Source of the DNA: Agathobaculum sp. Marseille-P7918
Lineage (GTDB): Bacteria; Bacillota; Clostridia; Oscillospirales; Butyricicoccaceae
NCBI RefSeq assembly: GCF_900625105.1
Contig: NZ_UYYD01000002.1
Span: 310,001-374,000 of the forward strand
Direction of reading: 5' to 3'
DNA length: 64,000 nt
The translations under genes and the position numbers were made by a program. Position 1 is the stretch's first letter. The number at the start of each line of letters is the position of its first letter. Below, in pieces: positions 14,712 through 23,311 of this stretch. The notes under the pieces were generated by a model. The model was not told the DNA's origin and ran no database searches. It saw nothing but the letters and a program-made list of their open reading frames with translations.

Positions 14712-16550
14712 TTATTCAGCCTTGTCCGCGTAGTAATCCGTGTCCAGAATCGCGTCGTTTACCTCCTGAAACCGGCGGGCATAGGCGTTCATTTGGGACA
14801 CCTCTTCGTCCGTCATGCCGTTGTTCCAGACGATCTGCCCGTTTTTCGCATAGGCCTTATCGGTCAGCCAGCCGCCGTTCGGGAAAATCGCATATCCCGC
14901 ATAGCTTTCGTCGAACGCATCCCGCCCCATCGTGTCGGGCACGGGCAGGCCGAACAGGTTGGCCAGCGTCGGCAGCAGATCGACGGTTTGCAGCGTCTTG
15001 GTCACGGTCTGCGGCGTGCAGCCCTGATACCAAATAAAGCACGGCGTGCGCTCGAGCAGGCGGCCGCCCGCGGCCTCGGAATACGCCTCGAGCACCGCGC
15101 GGTCGGTCAGGCCGTAGGCATAGTGGTCGTCGTAGACGCAGATGACCGTGTTATCCAGCAGCCCGTCCTCCTCCAGCCGCGTCAGCAGGTGCGAGAACAT
15201 CTCGTCGGTCAGCCGCGCCTTGGCGAACAGGCCGTTGATTTCATACGGACGGCTGTCGTCCTTGTATTCCGGGAACTCACCCAGCGCGTAAGTGGTCAGC
15301 GCGTCGATCTCATCATAGCCGAGGTGGCCGCTGTAAGTGATGAGGAAGTCCGCAAACGGCTGGGTTTGCACCATGCGGTCATACAGCTCGTCGCAATCGA
15401 CCAGAAACCGGTCGTCGCCCGCCTGCAACTCGTCCTCTGCGTAGTCGAGCGCGGAGTGATACTGCTCGTAGCCGAACGCCTGATGCATCGCGCCGCGGTT
15501 ATAGAACTTGGCCTCGCTCTTGTGAAAGGAATTGGCCGTATACCCCTCGCCCGCGAGCAGATTGCCGATCGCATACGGAAACGCGCTGCGGCTGAGCGAA
15601 TAGGCGACGTTGCCGTTGGCATAGGGATAAATGCCGGTCTGCGCGGCGAACTCGGTGTTGAAGGTATAGCCGTTGGAGTACTGCGGCGTGTAAAACTCCG
15701 CGAAGTTGATGCCCTCGCGCTGCAGGCGCGCGAGCGTCGGCGTGTTTTCGTCGTTCAGCACAAAGTCGTCCACGCTCTCAAGCTGCACGAGGATCAGGTT
15801 TTTGCCCGCGAGCAGGCCGGTCATCTCGTTGTCCTCGTGCGCCGGGCGCTCCTCGAAGAACGCGTCGATCTGCGCACGTTTTTCCGCCGCGTCCGCGTCC
15901 GGCAGGACGGACAAAAACGCGTCCCGCGCGACGAACTGATACGGCCCGGTCAGCGCAAGATCGTAGGCCGACGAGGAAAACCGCTCGTATTCGTATCCGC
16001 TCGACTGCCACGCATCCCAGTCGAGCGTTTCGGGCACGGGCGCGTACAACCGCGGCGCGACGAGCTGCGTCAGCGCGAAAAACACCGCAAACGCCGGGCA
16101 GACGCGCCGCCGCGGCAGGTTTTCGGGCAGCCGCCACACGCCCAGCGCGCCCCAGACGGCGAGCAGCACGACCACCAGCACAAACCGCACGTCGATCAGC
16201 TGCCGGAGGTAGCCCGCAAATCCCAGCCCCTCGCCCGCGAACAAAAAGTCCGACAGGAACAGGAACCGGTCGAAAATGCGCCAGATGCTGTACTGCACCA
16301 CCGCGTATACCGCCCAAACGGCGTAAATCAGCCCGTACAGCACGCGCCCGACCGTCCGCCGCCGCGGCAGCAGGCAGAGCGCGGCAAACAGCGCCCCGAA
16401 GCCGAGCGAAAACAGGTTGGGCGCGGCCGCGTACAGCGGATACCACGCAGCGCACCCGGTCGCGGCGCGTAAGGTCAAGTCGAGCAGCCAGAACGGCAGC
16501 ACCGCGCACACGGCGCTGCCGATCAGCCGCAGCAGTTGTTTTTTGTTCAT
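14712..16550 (-). CDS. LtaS-like sulfatase-superfamily membrane enzyme
   Basis: Protein of 612 aa. The N-terminal 200 residues hold about five membrane helices. From about residue 250 there is an alkaline-phosphatase/sulfatase fold: NLILVQLESVDDF carries the metal-binding Glu, and SNGYTFNTEFAAQTG carries the Thr expected to be the nucleophile in the lipoteichoic-acid-synthase group. Later, CVYDDHYAYG supplies metal-binding Asp/His. Relatives transfer glycerol phosphate from phosphatidylglycerol to a glycolipid or polymer on the outer face of the membrane. Whether it makes lipoteichoic acid or modifies another glycan is unsure. The start at 16550 is favoured by the AAGGA site and the membrane helix following at once. 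Confidence 0.8.
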   Translation of the reverse strand: MNKKQLLRLIGSAVCAVLPFWLLDLTLRAATGCAAWYPLYAAAPNLFSLGFGALFAALCLLPRRRTVGRVLYGLIYAVWAVYAVVQYSIWRIFDRFLFLSDFLFAGEGLGFAGYLRQLIDVRFVLVVVLLAVWGALGVWRLPENLPRRRVCPAFAVFFALTQLVAPRLYAPVPETLDWDAWQSSGYEYERFSSSAYDLALTGPYQFVARDAFLSVLPDADAAEKRAQIDAFFEERPAHEDNEMTGLLAGKNLILVQLESVDDFVLNDENTPTLARLQREGINFAEFYTPQYSNGYTFNTEFAAQTGIYPYANGNVAYSLSRSAFPYAIGNLLAGEGYTANSFHKSEAKFYNRGAMHQAFGYEQYHSALDYAEDELQAGDDRFLVDCDELYDRMVQTQPFADFLITYSGHLGYDEIDALTTYALGEFPEYKDDSRPYEINGLFAKARLTDEMFSHLLTRLEEDGLLDNTVICVYDDHYAYGLTDRAVLEAYSEAAGGRLLERTPCFIWYQGCTPQTVTKTLQTVDLLPTLANLFGLPVPDTMGRDAFDESYAGYAIFPNGGWLTDKAYAKNGQIVWNNGMTDEEVSQMNAYARRFQEVNDAILDTDYYADKAE

Positions 16551-16580
16551 GCCAGAGCCGTCCTTCCGTCTTATCCTGAC

Positions 16581-16609
16581 AGTATACGGCTTTTTGCGCA
16601 AAAATGCAA
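16581..16609 (-). promoter_or_regulatory. Promoter of the LtaS-like gene
   Basis: Minus strand: TTGCAT (16609-16604), 17 nt, TATACT (16586-16581). Confidence 0.7.
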
Positions 16610-16622
16610 CCTTTTCCGTTGG

Positions 16623-17492
16623 TTACACCGGATATTTGCGGAATAAACCGGGTGAAATGCCCACATGCTTTTGAAAACTGTGGCTGAAATTCTCCTCGCT
16701 GTTGTAGCCGGTGGCATAGGCGATCTCCTTGACCGACAGTGCAGTCGAGGCGAGCATGTATTTCGCCTTGTCGATGCGGCGCAGCACGATGTATTCATAG
16801 GGCGAATAGCCGGTGCGCGCCTTGAACTGCCGCGAAAAGTGCGACGGGCTCAGGCTGACCGCCGCGGCGACCTCCTGCACGCCGATCGGCTCGAACAGGT
16901 GCCGGTTCATAAAGCGGATGGCCTGCGCGATGCGGTCGCTGCCGTCTGAGGTGCGCTCGCCTTCGCCCAACAGCAGCAGGCACAGCAGCCGGTGCAGCAG
17001 CTGCGAGCAGGCCGCCTCGCTCGGGCGCTCGTCCGCGGCGCAGCCCTCGAGCAGCGTGCCGAGCGCCTGCGCCACCGGCGTGACCGCGTCCGGCGCAAAA
17101 CACTGCCGCCCGCCGTGCGCCTGCAAAATGCGACGGTAAAACGCGCGCACGTTCAGGCCGTTGAACAGCAGCCAGGTAAATTCCAGCCCGTCGGACGCCG
17201 CATACTGGTACGGCTCCTGACAGTCGAACAGCACGACCTGCCCCGCCGCCGCCAGCACCGGCACCCCGGCAAGCTCCAGCTCCATCGCGCCGTCCTGCAC
17301 GAGAAACAGCATAATATTTCGGTTGTGGTCGCCTTCCATCGCGATCTCCGAGCGATAGCTGAACGAATAGCGCCTGTCGCAGAAATAGTGCCCGCAGCGC
17401 GTCGGGTAGTAAAAAAGCTCACGCGCCAGCGAGGATGGCGTGAAAAAGTAACGTTCGGACGTCTGATGGACGCCCGCCTCGGGAATCAGCAC
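16623..17492 (-). CDS. AraC-family transcriptional regulator (GTG start)
   Basis: Protein of 289 aa. The N-terminal part is a cupin-like sensor (about 10-160; MEGDHNRNIMLFLVQDG, VLFDCQEPYQYAASDGLEFTWLLFNG). The C-terminal 100 residues hold two AraC helix-turn-helix motifs (IGVQEVAAAVSLSPSHFSRQFKARTGYSPYEY and SVKEIAYATGYNSEENFSHSFQKHVGISPG). A longer frame is open upstream, but AAAGGAGG lies 9 nt before the GTG at 17492, which gives a normal family length. It is divergent from the TIM-barrel isomerase gene and likely controls it. The effector may be a sugar or cyclitol (inference). Confidence 0.85.
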   Translation of the reverse strand: MLIPEAGVHQTSERYFFTPSSLARELFYYPTRCGHYFCDRRYSFSYRSEIAMEGDHNRNIMLFLVQDGAMELELAGVPVLAAAGQVVLFDCQEPYQYAASDGLEFTWLLFNGLNVRAFYRRILQAHGGRQCFAPDAVTPVAQALGTLLEGCAADERPSEAACSQLLHRLLCLLLLGEGERTSDGSDRIAQAIRFMNRHLFEPIGVQEVAAAVSLSPSHFSRQFKARTGYSPYEYIVLRRIDKAKYMLASTALSVKEIAYATGYNSEENFSHSFQKHVGISPGLFRKYPV

Positions 17493-17586
17493 AGCCCTCA
17501 CCCTCCTTTCCCCTATCGTACCAGACCCGCGCCGCACGCGCAAGACAAAACAGCAGGATTTCGCAGGTTTAGGGCGGGTTGTATCA

Positions 17587-17615
17587 TTGGAAAGCGGCGC
17601 GCCGGGCCGTATAAT
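17587..17615 (+). promoter_or_regulatory. Promoter of the TIM-barrel isomerase gene
   Basis: TTGGAA (17587-17592), 17 nt, TATAAT (17610-17615), 61 bp before the start codon, in the region shared with the divergent AraC gene. Confidence 0.7.
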
Positions 17616-17676
17616 AAGACCATCGAAAGGGCCCAAGACAGAATACGAACCACATCCGACAAGGAGGGCAACCCGC

Positions 17677-18591
17677 ATGAAAATCGCATTTGACGTGGAC
17701 GTACTGGCCAAGCAGATGTCCATCAACGACTATGTTCACAAGGTAGCCGACTGGGGCTACAAATACATCGAGCAGTCCCCGCATCCGCGCATCAACCCGT
17801 TCTATAAGCACCCGCTGTTCTCCAAGGAGTGCGAGGAAGAGTATCGCCGCGCGCTGCGCGAGACCGGCGTGGAGATCTCGTCCTTTATCGTGGTGTACCG
17901 CTGGTCCGGCCCGACCGAGGAGCAGCGCCAGCACGCGGTCGCCAACTGGAAGCGCATGATCGAGATCGCGGTCAACATGGGCGTTCCGGTCATCAACACC
18001 GAGTTCTCGGGCGACCCCAACCAGCAGGAGATCTGCAACGGCATGTTCTACAAGTCGATGGAAGAGCTGCTGCCCATCATCGAGCGCGAGGGTCTGCGCG
18101 TCGAGATCCAGTCTCACCCGTATGACTTCTGCGAGCTCAACGACGAGACCTGCGACATCGTCAAGTCCTTCCGCTCCAAAAACCTCGGCTATGTTTACTC
18201 GGCCTCTCACGGCTTCTTCTACGATCAGGGCAAGGGCGACGTGCGCCACATGCTGCGCTACGCCGGCGACGAGCTGACCCACGTTCTGCTCGCCGACACC
18301 TGGAACCAGACCAAGGACTGCCGCTACATCCTCAATCCGCCCTGGCTCAACAGCCGCGGCCGCGCGGACGTCACCATCCACCAGCACACCGCCATGGGCG
18401 AGGGCGAGGTCGATTTTGACGGCATCTTCGAGACCCTGCGCGATATGGACTTTGCAAACAAGCAGCTGAAGCCCGACGCACCCAAGGTCGGCGGCGACAA
18501 CATCATCTGCGTCTCCTACTTCGGTTTCCCCGAAAAGATGGACAAGCAGGCGCCCGAGGCGCTCGAGCGCATCAAGCGCGAACTGCTGTGA
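17677..18591 (+). CDS. Sugar phosphate/inosose isomerase-epimerase, TIM barrel (IolE/IolH-like)
   Basis: Protein of 304 aa of the xylose-isomerase-like TIM-barrel (AP_endonuc_2) superfamily. Strands and metal ligands typical of the family are seen: IEQSPHPRI near the start, GVPVINTEFSG, RVEIQSHPYDFCE, a central SASHGFF, and near the end TIHQHTAMGEGEVDFDGIF, the 'G.G.idf' motif found in inosose dehydratases and keto-inositol epimerases. It may act on a keto-inositol made by inositol 2-dehydrogenase. A role in another sugar pathway is possible. It follows AAGGAGGG, has its own promoter and a divergent AraC regulator. Confidence 0.72.
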   Translation: MKIAFDVDVLAKQMSINDYVHKVADWGYKYIEQSPHPRINPFYKHPLFSKECEEEYRRALRETGVEISSFIVVYRWSGPTEEQRQHAVANWKRMIEIAVNMGVPVINTEFSGDPNQQEICNGMFYKSMEELLPIIEREGLRVEIQSHPYDFCELNDETCDIVKSFRSKNLGYVYSASHGFFYDQGKGDVRHMLRYAGDELTHVLLADTWNQTKDCRYILNPPWLNSRGRADVTIHQHTAMGEGEVDFDGIFETLRDMDFANKQLKPDAPKVGGDNIICVSYFGFPEKMDKQAPEALERIKRELL

Positions 18592-18645
18592 CACCCTTTC
18601 TCTCTTTCTTCTTTTTCTTATCCCCATTGGGCACTGGCCCAAAAC

Positions 18646-18673
18646 AAAAAGAGCGGCAAAAGCCGCTCTTTTT
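18646..18673. terminator. Bidirectional terminator
   Basis: AAAAAGAGCGGC-AAAA-GCCGCTCTTTTT ends both the isomerase gene and the converging zinc-ribbon gene. Confidence 0.93.
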
Positions 18674-18679
18674 GTTTTT

Positions 18680-19345
18680 TTACAGGTGAAACCGCCGCTG
18701 CAGCTCGGCCTTGATGGTCTGCCACTGGAACAGCACGAGCGCCGCGATCGACAAAAGCGCAAGCCCCGCGCACAGCAGCGAGGGCAGCAGCACGCGGATA
18801 CAGCCGCAAGCGACCAGCACGAGCGGCAGCAAGCCGATCGCGCAGGCGCTGATGAGCGGCCCTGCGAACAGCCGCAGCGGGGTTTTGCACAGCACCGCGA
18901 TCAGCAGCATGCCCAGAATGCCCACCACGCACACGCACGGCAGCACATAGTCGATCGACCAGCCGCGCCAGCCCGTCCACCAGTCCCACAGCACCGAAAG
19001 CGTGGGGATGAGCACGACCTGCCAGCCGATGTTCTGCGCCATGTCGCGCCGGTAGGCCACGCCGACCGCTGCCGCGATCCAAACGCAGGCCGCGCCCGCC
19101 ACGACGAACAGCGACCAGAGCACATGCCAGCCCGTCGCGATGTTGACCAGCACGCAGATGACGCTGACCGCGATCGCGATCAGCGCGAGCAGGCGCAGCA
19201 CGAATCCGGTCGTAAAGCGCGGCTTTTCCAGCGCGGGGAACACCTCGGTGTCCGGCTCGGGCGTGCCGGAAAGCTGCCCGCCGCACAGCGGACAGCAGGT
19301 TTTGTGACCGGCGACGGTCACTCGGCAGCTGGGGCATCGCTGCAT
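18680..19345 (-). CDS. Zinc-ribbon polytopic membrane protein (DUF6320-like)
   Basis: Protein of 221 aa. It begins with a zinc ribbon of two CxxC knuckles (C4-PS-C7 and C18-PL-C21), then about seven membrane helices from residue 50 to 205, and ends in a short basic tail. I know such proteins only as DUF6320 or 'zinc ribbon membrane' hypotheticals. No catalytic residues can be named. It is the last gene of a coupled cassette: its start codon lies 28 bp inside the end of the acyltransferase gene. The constant overlap suggests the three products act together, perhaps at the membrane. Confidence 0.65.
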   Translation of the reverse strand: MQRCPSCRVTVAGHKTCCPLCGGQLSGTPEPDTEVFPALEKPRFTTGFVLRLLALIAIAVSVICVLVNIATGWHVLWSLFVVAGAACVWIAAAVGVAYRRDMAQNIGWQVVLIPTLSVLWDWWTGWRGWSIDYVLPCVCVVGILGMLLIAVLCKTPLRLFAGPLISACAIGLLPLVLVACGCIRVLLPSLLCAGLALLSIAALVLFQWQTIKAELQRRFHL

Positions 19346-20628
19346 GGCGTCTCCTCCTCTTCCTCATGGTATTCGTTGCTGCGGATCTCGATTGCAACGC
19401 CCGCATCGACGAGCAGCTCGAAAAACCGGCGCTGCACCTCGGTGTTTTCAAAGGCCGAGGTAAAGCCGAAATGCAGGCTGTTGCCGAACGAGCAGGTGCA
19501 CAGCTGCACCGCGCCCGTGGACATGAACACGCCAAAGCCGCTCACATAGGGATGCAGCGCGTCCGGCAGGCGGAACTTGCCGATGTTGGACAGCGCGGCG
19601 GTCTCGCCGCGGTCGCTGACCACGCCGGACAGCCGCAGCACCGGGTTTTTGAGCGCAAGCGGAATGACCCGCAGCAGCGGGTTATGCTCGAGCGCGGCCA
19701 GACGGTTCATGCGCGCGCCCAGCCGCTCGGGCGTCAATTCCTCTTTGAAGGCCGCCGCCACACACGCGACGATGTCCTCGATTTCGCCCGAACGCCTGGA
19801 AAAGTCATACCCGACGCGGATCGTGCCGAAAAAATTGCGCGTTGTGCGCGAGGGGAAAAAGCTGCGCAGATCGACCGGAACGGTCAGCACGACCGGCTTT
19901 TTCTGCTCGCGGACATACATTTCGCTGTGGATCGCGGACAGCAGGAGCGCAGTCAGGTAAACGGTCAGCGTCGCGCCGCAGCGGTGCGCGGCCGCGAGCA
20001 CCTGCCGCACGTCCGCCACGCCTTCGATGACGGTCAATCCGCCGTCCGCCCGGCGCACGCCGCGCAGGCGGTAGGCGCGTCCCAGGCCTTCGGACGTTTT
20101 TCCGCCGCTGCGCGGTTTGTAATATTTCTGGAAGCTGTCTGCCCAGCGCTGGGACACCGATGCCTGCGGCTGTCCGTCCACCCCCGCTTCCGGATGGCGC
20201 AGCATCAGGTAGGCGGTCATCAGCGACTCGAAAAACTCGATCGCACCCGCGCCGTCCGCCAGCACATGGTACATATCCAAACTGACCTTGTGCCGCCAGT
20301 AGCTGACGCGGAACAGCAGCGACCGGCTGCCCTCGTACAGCGCCGCGCACGGCGCGGCATGCTCAGGCACGACCGACGGCCGCAGCGTCGTCTGCTCGAG
20401 ATAATACCAGAACACGCCGCGCCGCATGACCATCAGCAGATGCGGATACCGCTCGAGCGTGCGGTCGAGCGCGGTTTGCAGCACATCGGGCGCGACCGGC
20501 TCGGTCAGCTCGCACGACAGGCGGAACACGCCGGTCGCCGACCCATGCGAGGTCGGCGGAAAGATCTTCGCCGCGTTGTCCAGGCGGCTCCAGCTCAGGT
20601 TTTTTCGGTTGCGCTTGTCGTTTGACAT
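19318..20628 (-). CDS. Condensation-domain-like acyltransferase (cassette member)
   Basis: Protein of 436 aa, with the same fold and length as the product at 6537-7847 and with low but clear similarity to it. The active-site HxxxDG is HVLADG (H121, D125, G126). Other shared blocks are VPVDLRSFFPSRTTRNFFG and LSNIGKFRLP, which correspond to IPVDLRPLLPS and ITNVGRFKMP in the other copy. It overlaps the hydrolase gene by 34 bp upstream and the zinc-ribbon gene by 28 bp downstream. An acyl or acetyl transfer to an alcohol or lipid is likely from the family. Whether it makes or edits an ester together with the hydrolase is inference. Confidence 0.7.
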   Translation of the reverse strand: MSNDKRNRKNLSWSRLDNAAKIFPPTSHGSATGVFRLSCELTEPVAPDVLQTALDRTLERYPHLLMVMRRGVFWYYLEQTTLRPSVVPEHAAPCAALYEGSRSLLFRVSYWRHKVSLDMYHVLADGAGAIEFFESLMTAYLMLRHPEAGVDGQPQASVSQRWADSFQKYYKPRSGGKTSEGLGRAYRLRGVRRADGGLTVIEGVADVRQVLAAAHRCGATLTVYLTALLLSAIHSEMYVREQKKPVVLTVPVDLRSFFPSRTTRNFFGTIRVGYDFSRRSGEIEDIVACVAAAFKEELTPERLGARMNRLAALEHNPLLRVIPLALKNPVLRLSGVVSDRGETAALSNIGKFRLPDALHPYVSGFGVFMSTGAVQLCTCSFGNSLHFGFTSAFENTEVQRRFFELLVDAGVAIEIRSNEYHEEEEETPCSDAPAAE

Positions 20629-21557
20629 GCTATGGTCTCTCCATTCAGGAATTGTTCGATCAAATCATAGGTGCGCCGCACCATCGGAAACCGCATGGGC
20701 AGCGAAAAATAGCCGTGCAGCGCGTCCGCCATGCGGTACTGCTGCACATCGCCCCCCGCGTCGCGCAGCGCGCGGGCATAAGCCTCGCCCTCGTCGCGCA
20801 GCGGGTCAAATTCCGCGGTGATGACCAGCGTGCGCGGCTGATGCGACAGGTCGGGCGCGCACAGCGGCGCAAAATACGGATTACGCATGCGTCTTTCGTC
20901 CCCGCCCGCGTACAGCGCCATGTAGTCATTCACGCGCTTGGCGGTCAGCAGATAATCCGCGCCGTTTTCGCGCACGGAATCAAAACGCGAATCGGGTGTA
21001 TGGTCGTAATGGGTCGCGGGATAAATCAGGATCTGCTGCGCAACTTCAAACTCGCCGCGGTCGCGCGCCATGAGCGACACCGCCGCCGCCAGATTGCCGC
21101 CCGCCGAATCCCCGATGAGCGTGATCTCGTGCGAGCGCACCCCGAACTGCTCAGGATGGCGGTACACCTCGCGCGCGGCGGCGTAGCAGTCCTCCAGCCC
21201 TTCCGGGAACACATGCTCAGGCGCAAGGCCGTACTCGACCGAAGCCACGCGGCAGCCCGTACGCCGCGCCAGATTGCGGCAGACCGCGTTATAGGTATCC
21301 ACGCTCTCGAGCACCCAGCCGCCGCCGTGGAAAAACAGCAGCAGGCGGCCGTCGGTCTGCTTTTTGGGCGTGTAAATGCGCACGCGGATGTCGCGTCCGT
21401 CCCGCTCGATCTTGTGGTCCCACAAATGATAGAGCGGCGCGAGCGGCGTGCGCAGACCGCGCACCGCACGCTCGACCTTATAGGTTTTCCCCACATCAAT
21501 ATTTGCCGTGTAACTCAGTGCGTGCAGCGCTGCACGCATCGCCTTACTGATCGCCAT
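20595..21557 (-). CDS. Alpha/beta hydrolase of the hormone-sensitive-lipase type
   Basis: Protein of 320 aa. The HSL-family oxyanion motif is HGGGW (77-81) and the nucleophile lies in GDSAGGN (S151). A catalytic Asp in EFDPLRDEG and a His in ALHGYFSL complete the triad. These are carboxyl esterases acting on short acyl esters. Several ATGs lie in a row; GGAGAAG precedes the one at 21557 (MAISK) with proper spacing, while the upstream ones lack room for a ribosome site. It is the first gene of the cassette, behind a TTGCGC-17-TATACT promoter (about 21590-21618, minus strand). Confidence 0.85.
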   Translation of the reverse strand: MAISKAMRAALHALSYTANIDVGKTYKVERAVRGLRTPLAPLYHLWDHKIERDGRDIRVRIYTPKKQTDGRLLLFFHGGGWVLESVDTYNAVCRNLARRTGCRVASVEYGLAPEHVFPEGLEDCYAAAREVYRHPEQFGVRSHEITLIGDSAGGNLAAAVSLMARDRGEFEVAQQILIYPATHYDHTPDSRFDSVRENGADYLLTAKRVNDYMALYAGGDERRMRNPYFAPLCAPDLSHQPRTLVITAEFDPLRDEGEAYARALRDAGGDVQQYRMADALHGYFSLPMRFPMVRRTYDLIEQFLNGETIACQTTSATEKT

Positions 21558-21589
21558 GGTTTTCTTCTCCATTTCCTCAATTCCCTTAC

Positions 21590-21618
21590 AGTATACCATG
21601 CTTTGCCCGCCTGCGCAA
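21590..21618 (-). promoter_or_regulatory. Promoter of the hydrolase cassette
   Basis: On the minus strand TTGCGC is followed after 17 nt by TATACT (21595-21590), 33 bp before the chosen start codon. Confidence 0.55.
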
Positions 21619-21665
21619 AACCTCTATCCTTTACACTTATTTAACACTTGCGCGCACTTTCCCTC

Positions 21666-21695
21666 TTGACGAACCTGCCGCGCACTCCGCATAAT
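21666..21695 (+). promoter_or_regulatory. Promoter of the HAD phosphatase gene
   Basis: TTGACG (21666-21671), 18 nt, CATAAT (21690-21695). Confidence 0.6.
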
Positions 21696-21731
21696 AGAAG
21701 TAGCGTCAAACACACCGAAAGGAGAACCGAA

Positions 21732-22523
21732 ATGAGCGAAACACTCGAATTGCTTCGTGAGAAAAAAGGCTTTATCTGCGATATGGACGGTGTGATCTAT
21801 CACGGCAACCGTCTGCTGAAGGGCGTGCCCGAATTTGTGGATTGGCTGCAAAGGGAAAACAAGAGTTTCCTGTTTTTGACCAACTCGTCCGAGCGCTCGC
21901 CGCTCGAACTCCAGCAGAAGCTCGCCCGCATGGGCCTGGAGATCGGCGAAGAGCACTTTTATACTTCCGCGCTCGCAACCGCAAAATTCGTCGCCAGCCA
22001 GAAGCCCGGCGCTTCCGCCTATGTCATCGGCGCGCCCGGTCTGGTCGGCGCACTGTATGAGGCCGGCATTGTGATGAACGACGTCGATCCGGACTACGTC
22101 ATTGCGGGCGAAACCAACACCTATAACTATCAGACCATCCTCAAGGCGGTCGATCTGGTCAACAAGGGCGCGCGCCTGATCGCGACCAACTCCGACCTGA
22201 CCGGCCCGTCCGAGCAGGGCATCATCCCGGCCTGCCGCGCGCTGGTCGCGCCGATCGAACTGGCGACCGGCAAGAGCGCCTACTACGTCGGCAAGCCCAA
22301 TCCGCTGATGATGCGCACCGGCCTGCGGCTGCTGGGCGTGCATTCGCACGAAGCCGTCATGGTCGGCGACCGCATGGACACCGACATCGTGGCGGGCATC
22401 GAAACCGGTCTGGACACCGTGCTGGTGCTCTCGGGCTGCACGACCCGCGCCGATGTGGAAAACTACGCCTATCGGCCGCACTATATCTTAAACGGCGTGG
22501 GCGAAATCCCGCCCGCCCAGTGA
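21732..22523 (+). CDS. HAD-superfamily phosphatase, NagD-like (type IIA)
   Basis: Protein of 263 aa. Motif I is CDMDGVIYHG (nucleophile D17, D19). Motif II is LTNSSERSP, the NagD-type 'TNNS' element; VGDRMDTDIVAG near the end is motif IV with its Mg-binding Asp residues. The cap module between motifs II and III is the IIA type. Relatives hydrolyse nucleotide monophosphates, 4-nitrophenyl phosphate or glycolytic phosphoesters; the real substrate is not known. The start at 21732 follows AAAGGAGA. Confidence 0.88.
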   Translation: MSETLELLREKKGFICDMDGVIYHGNRLLKGVPEFVDWLQRENKSFLFLTNSSERSPLELQQKLARMGLEIGEEHFYTSALATAKFVASQKPGASAYVIGAPGLVGALYEAGIVMNDVDPDYVIAGETNTYNYQTILKAVDLVNKGARLIATNSDLTGPSEQGIIPACRALVAPIELATGKSAYYVGKPNPLMMRTGLRLLGVHSHEAVMVGDRMDTDIVAGIETGLDTVLVLSGCTTRADVENYAYRPHYILNGVGEIPPAQ

Positions 22524-22541
22524 CATCCCCAAGAACTTAAA

Positions 22542-22571
22542 ACAGCCCGCCGTTCGGCGGGCTGTTTTTTC
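22542..22571 (+). terminator. Terminator of the HAD phosphatase gene
   Basis: ACAGCCCGCCG-TT-CGGCGGGCTGT followed by TTTTT. Confidence 0.92.
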
Positions 22572-22636
22572 GTCTGCGCGGACAAATTTCGGACAATTTC
22601 GTGCTATACTGAAAGCAACAAAAGGAGGGGATGGAC

Positions 22637-23311
22637 ATGGCGGGACACATTCTTTTGGCGGAGGACGACAAGGCGCTCTCCGCGCTCATGCAGGACTTTT
22701 TCCGCGCGGCGGGCGTTGCCGTCACCCCGGCGTATGACGGCGCGCAGGCGCTCACGCTCGCGCAGGAGCGCACCTTCGACCTGCTGGTGCTCGACGTGAT
22801 GATGCCGCAGCTGAATGGGCTTGAAGTGTGCCAAGCCGTGCGGCGCGAGAGCGACGTGCCGGTGATCTTCGTCACCGCGCTCGGGCAGGAGGGCGACACG
22901 CTTGCGGGCTTCCGCGCGGGCGCGGATGATTACGTCACAAAACCGTTTTCCTTCCCCGTGCTGGTGGCCAAAGCGCAGGCACTCATGCGCCGAGCGCGCG
23001 GCCTGCGGCTGGGCGAGACCGAACTGGGCTACGGCAGCATCCTGCTGGATACCGCGACGCACGCGGTCACGGTGGACGGTGCGCCGGTATCCTTGCGCCC
23101 CAAAGAGGCGCAGATCCTCGAACTGCTGCTGCGCGAGCAGGGGCACACGGTGTCGCGCGACCTGCTGATCGAGCGCGTGTGGGGCGTGGACTTCGACGGC
23201 GACGAGCGCATGGTGGACCGCCATGTGGCGGGGCTGCGCAAAGCCCTCGGCACGGCCGCGCAGCACATCAAAGCGGTCTACGGCAAGGGCTACCGATTGG
23301 GGGAATCGTGA
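22637..23311 (+). CDS. OmpR-family response regulator
   Basis: Protein of 224 aa. The receiver domain (about 1-118) has the acidic pair in LAEDDK, the phosphorylated Asp in LLVLDVMMP, Thr in FVTALGQ and Lys in YVTKPFSF. The C-terminal winged helix (about 135-224; LRPKEAQILELLLREQGHTVSRDLLIERVWG) binds DNA. GGAGG leaves 8 nt to the second ATG (22637) but only 2 nt to the first, so 22637 is chosen. Its stop overlaps the start of the kinase gene by one base. Neighbours give no clue to the regulon. Confidence 0.92.
   Translation: MAGHILLAEDDKALSALMQDFFRAAGVAVTPAYDGAQALTLAQERTFDLLVLDVMMPQLNGLEVCQAVRRESDVPVIFVTALGQEGDTLAGFRAGADDYVTKPFSFPVLVAKAQALMRRARGLRLGETELGYGSILLDTATHAVTVDGAPVSLRPKEAQILELLLREQGHTVSRDLLIERVWGVDFDGDERMVDRHVAGLRKALGTAAQHIKAVYGKGYRLGES

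Noticed and set aside
18646-18673. Third-party small RNA between the isomerase and zinc-ribbon genes
   Set aside because: The hairpin with A and T tails is fully explained as a bidirectional terminator.
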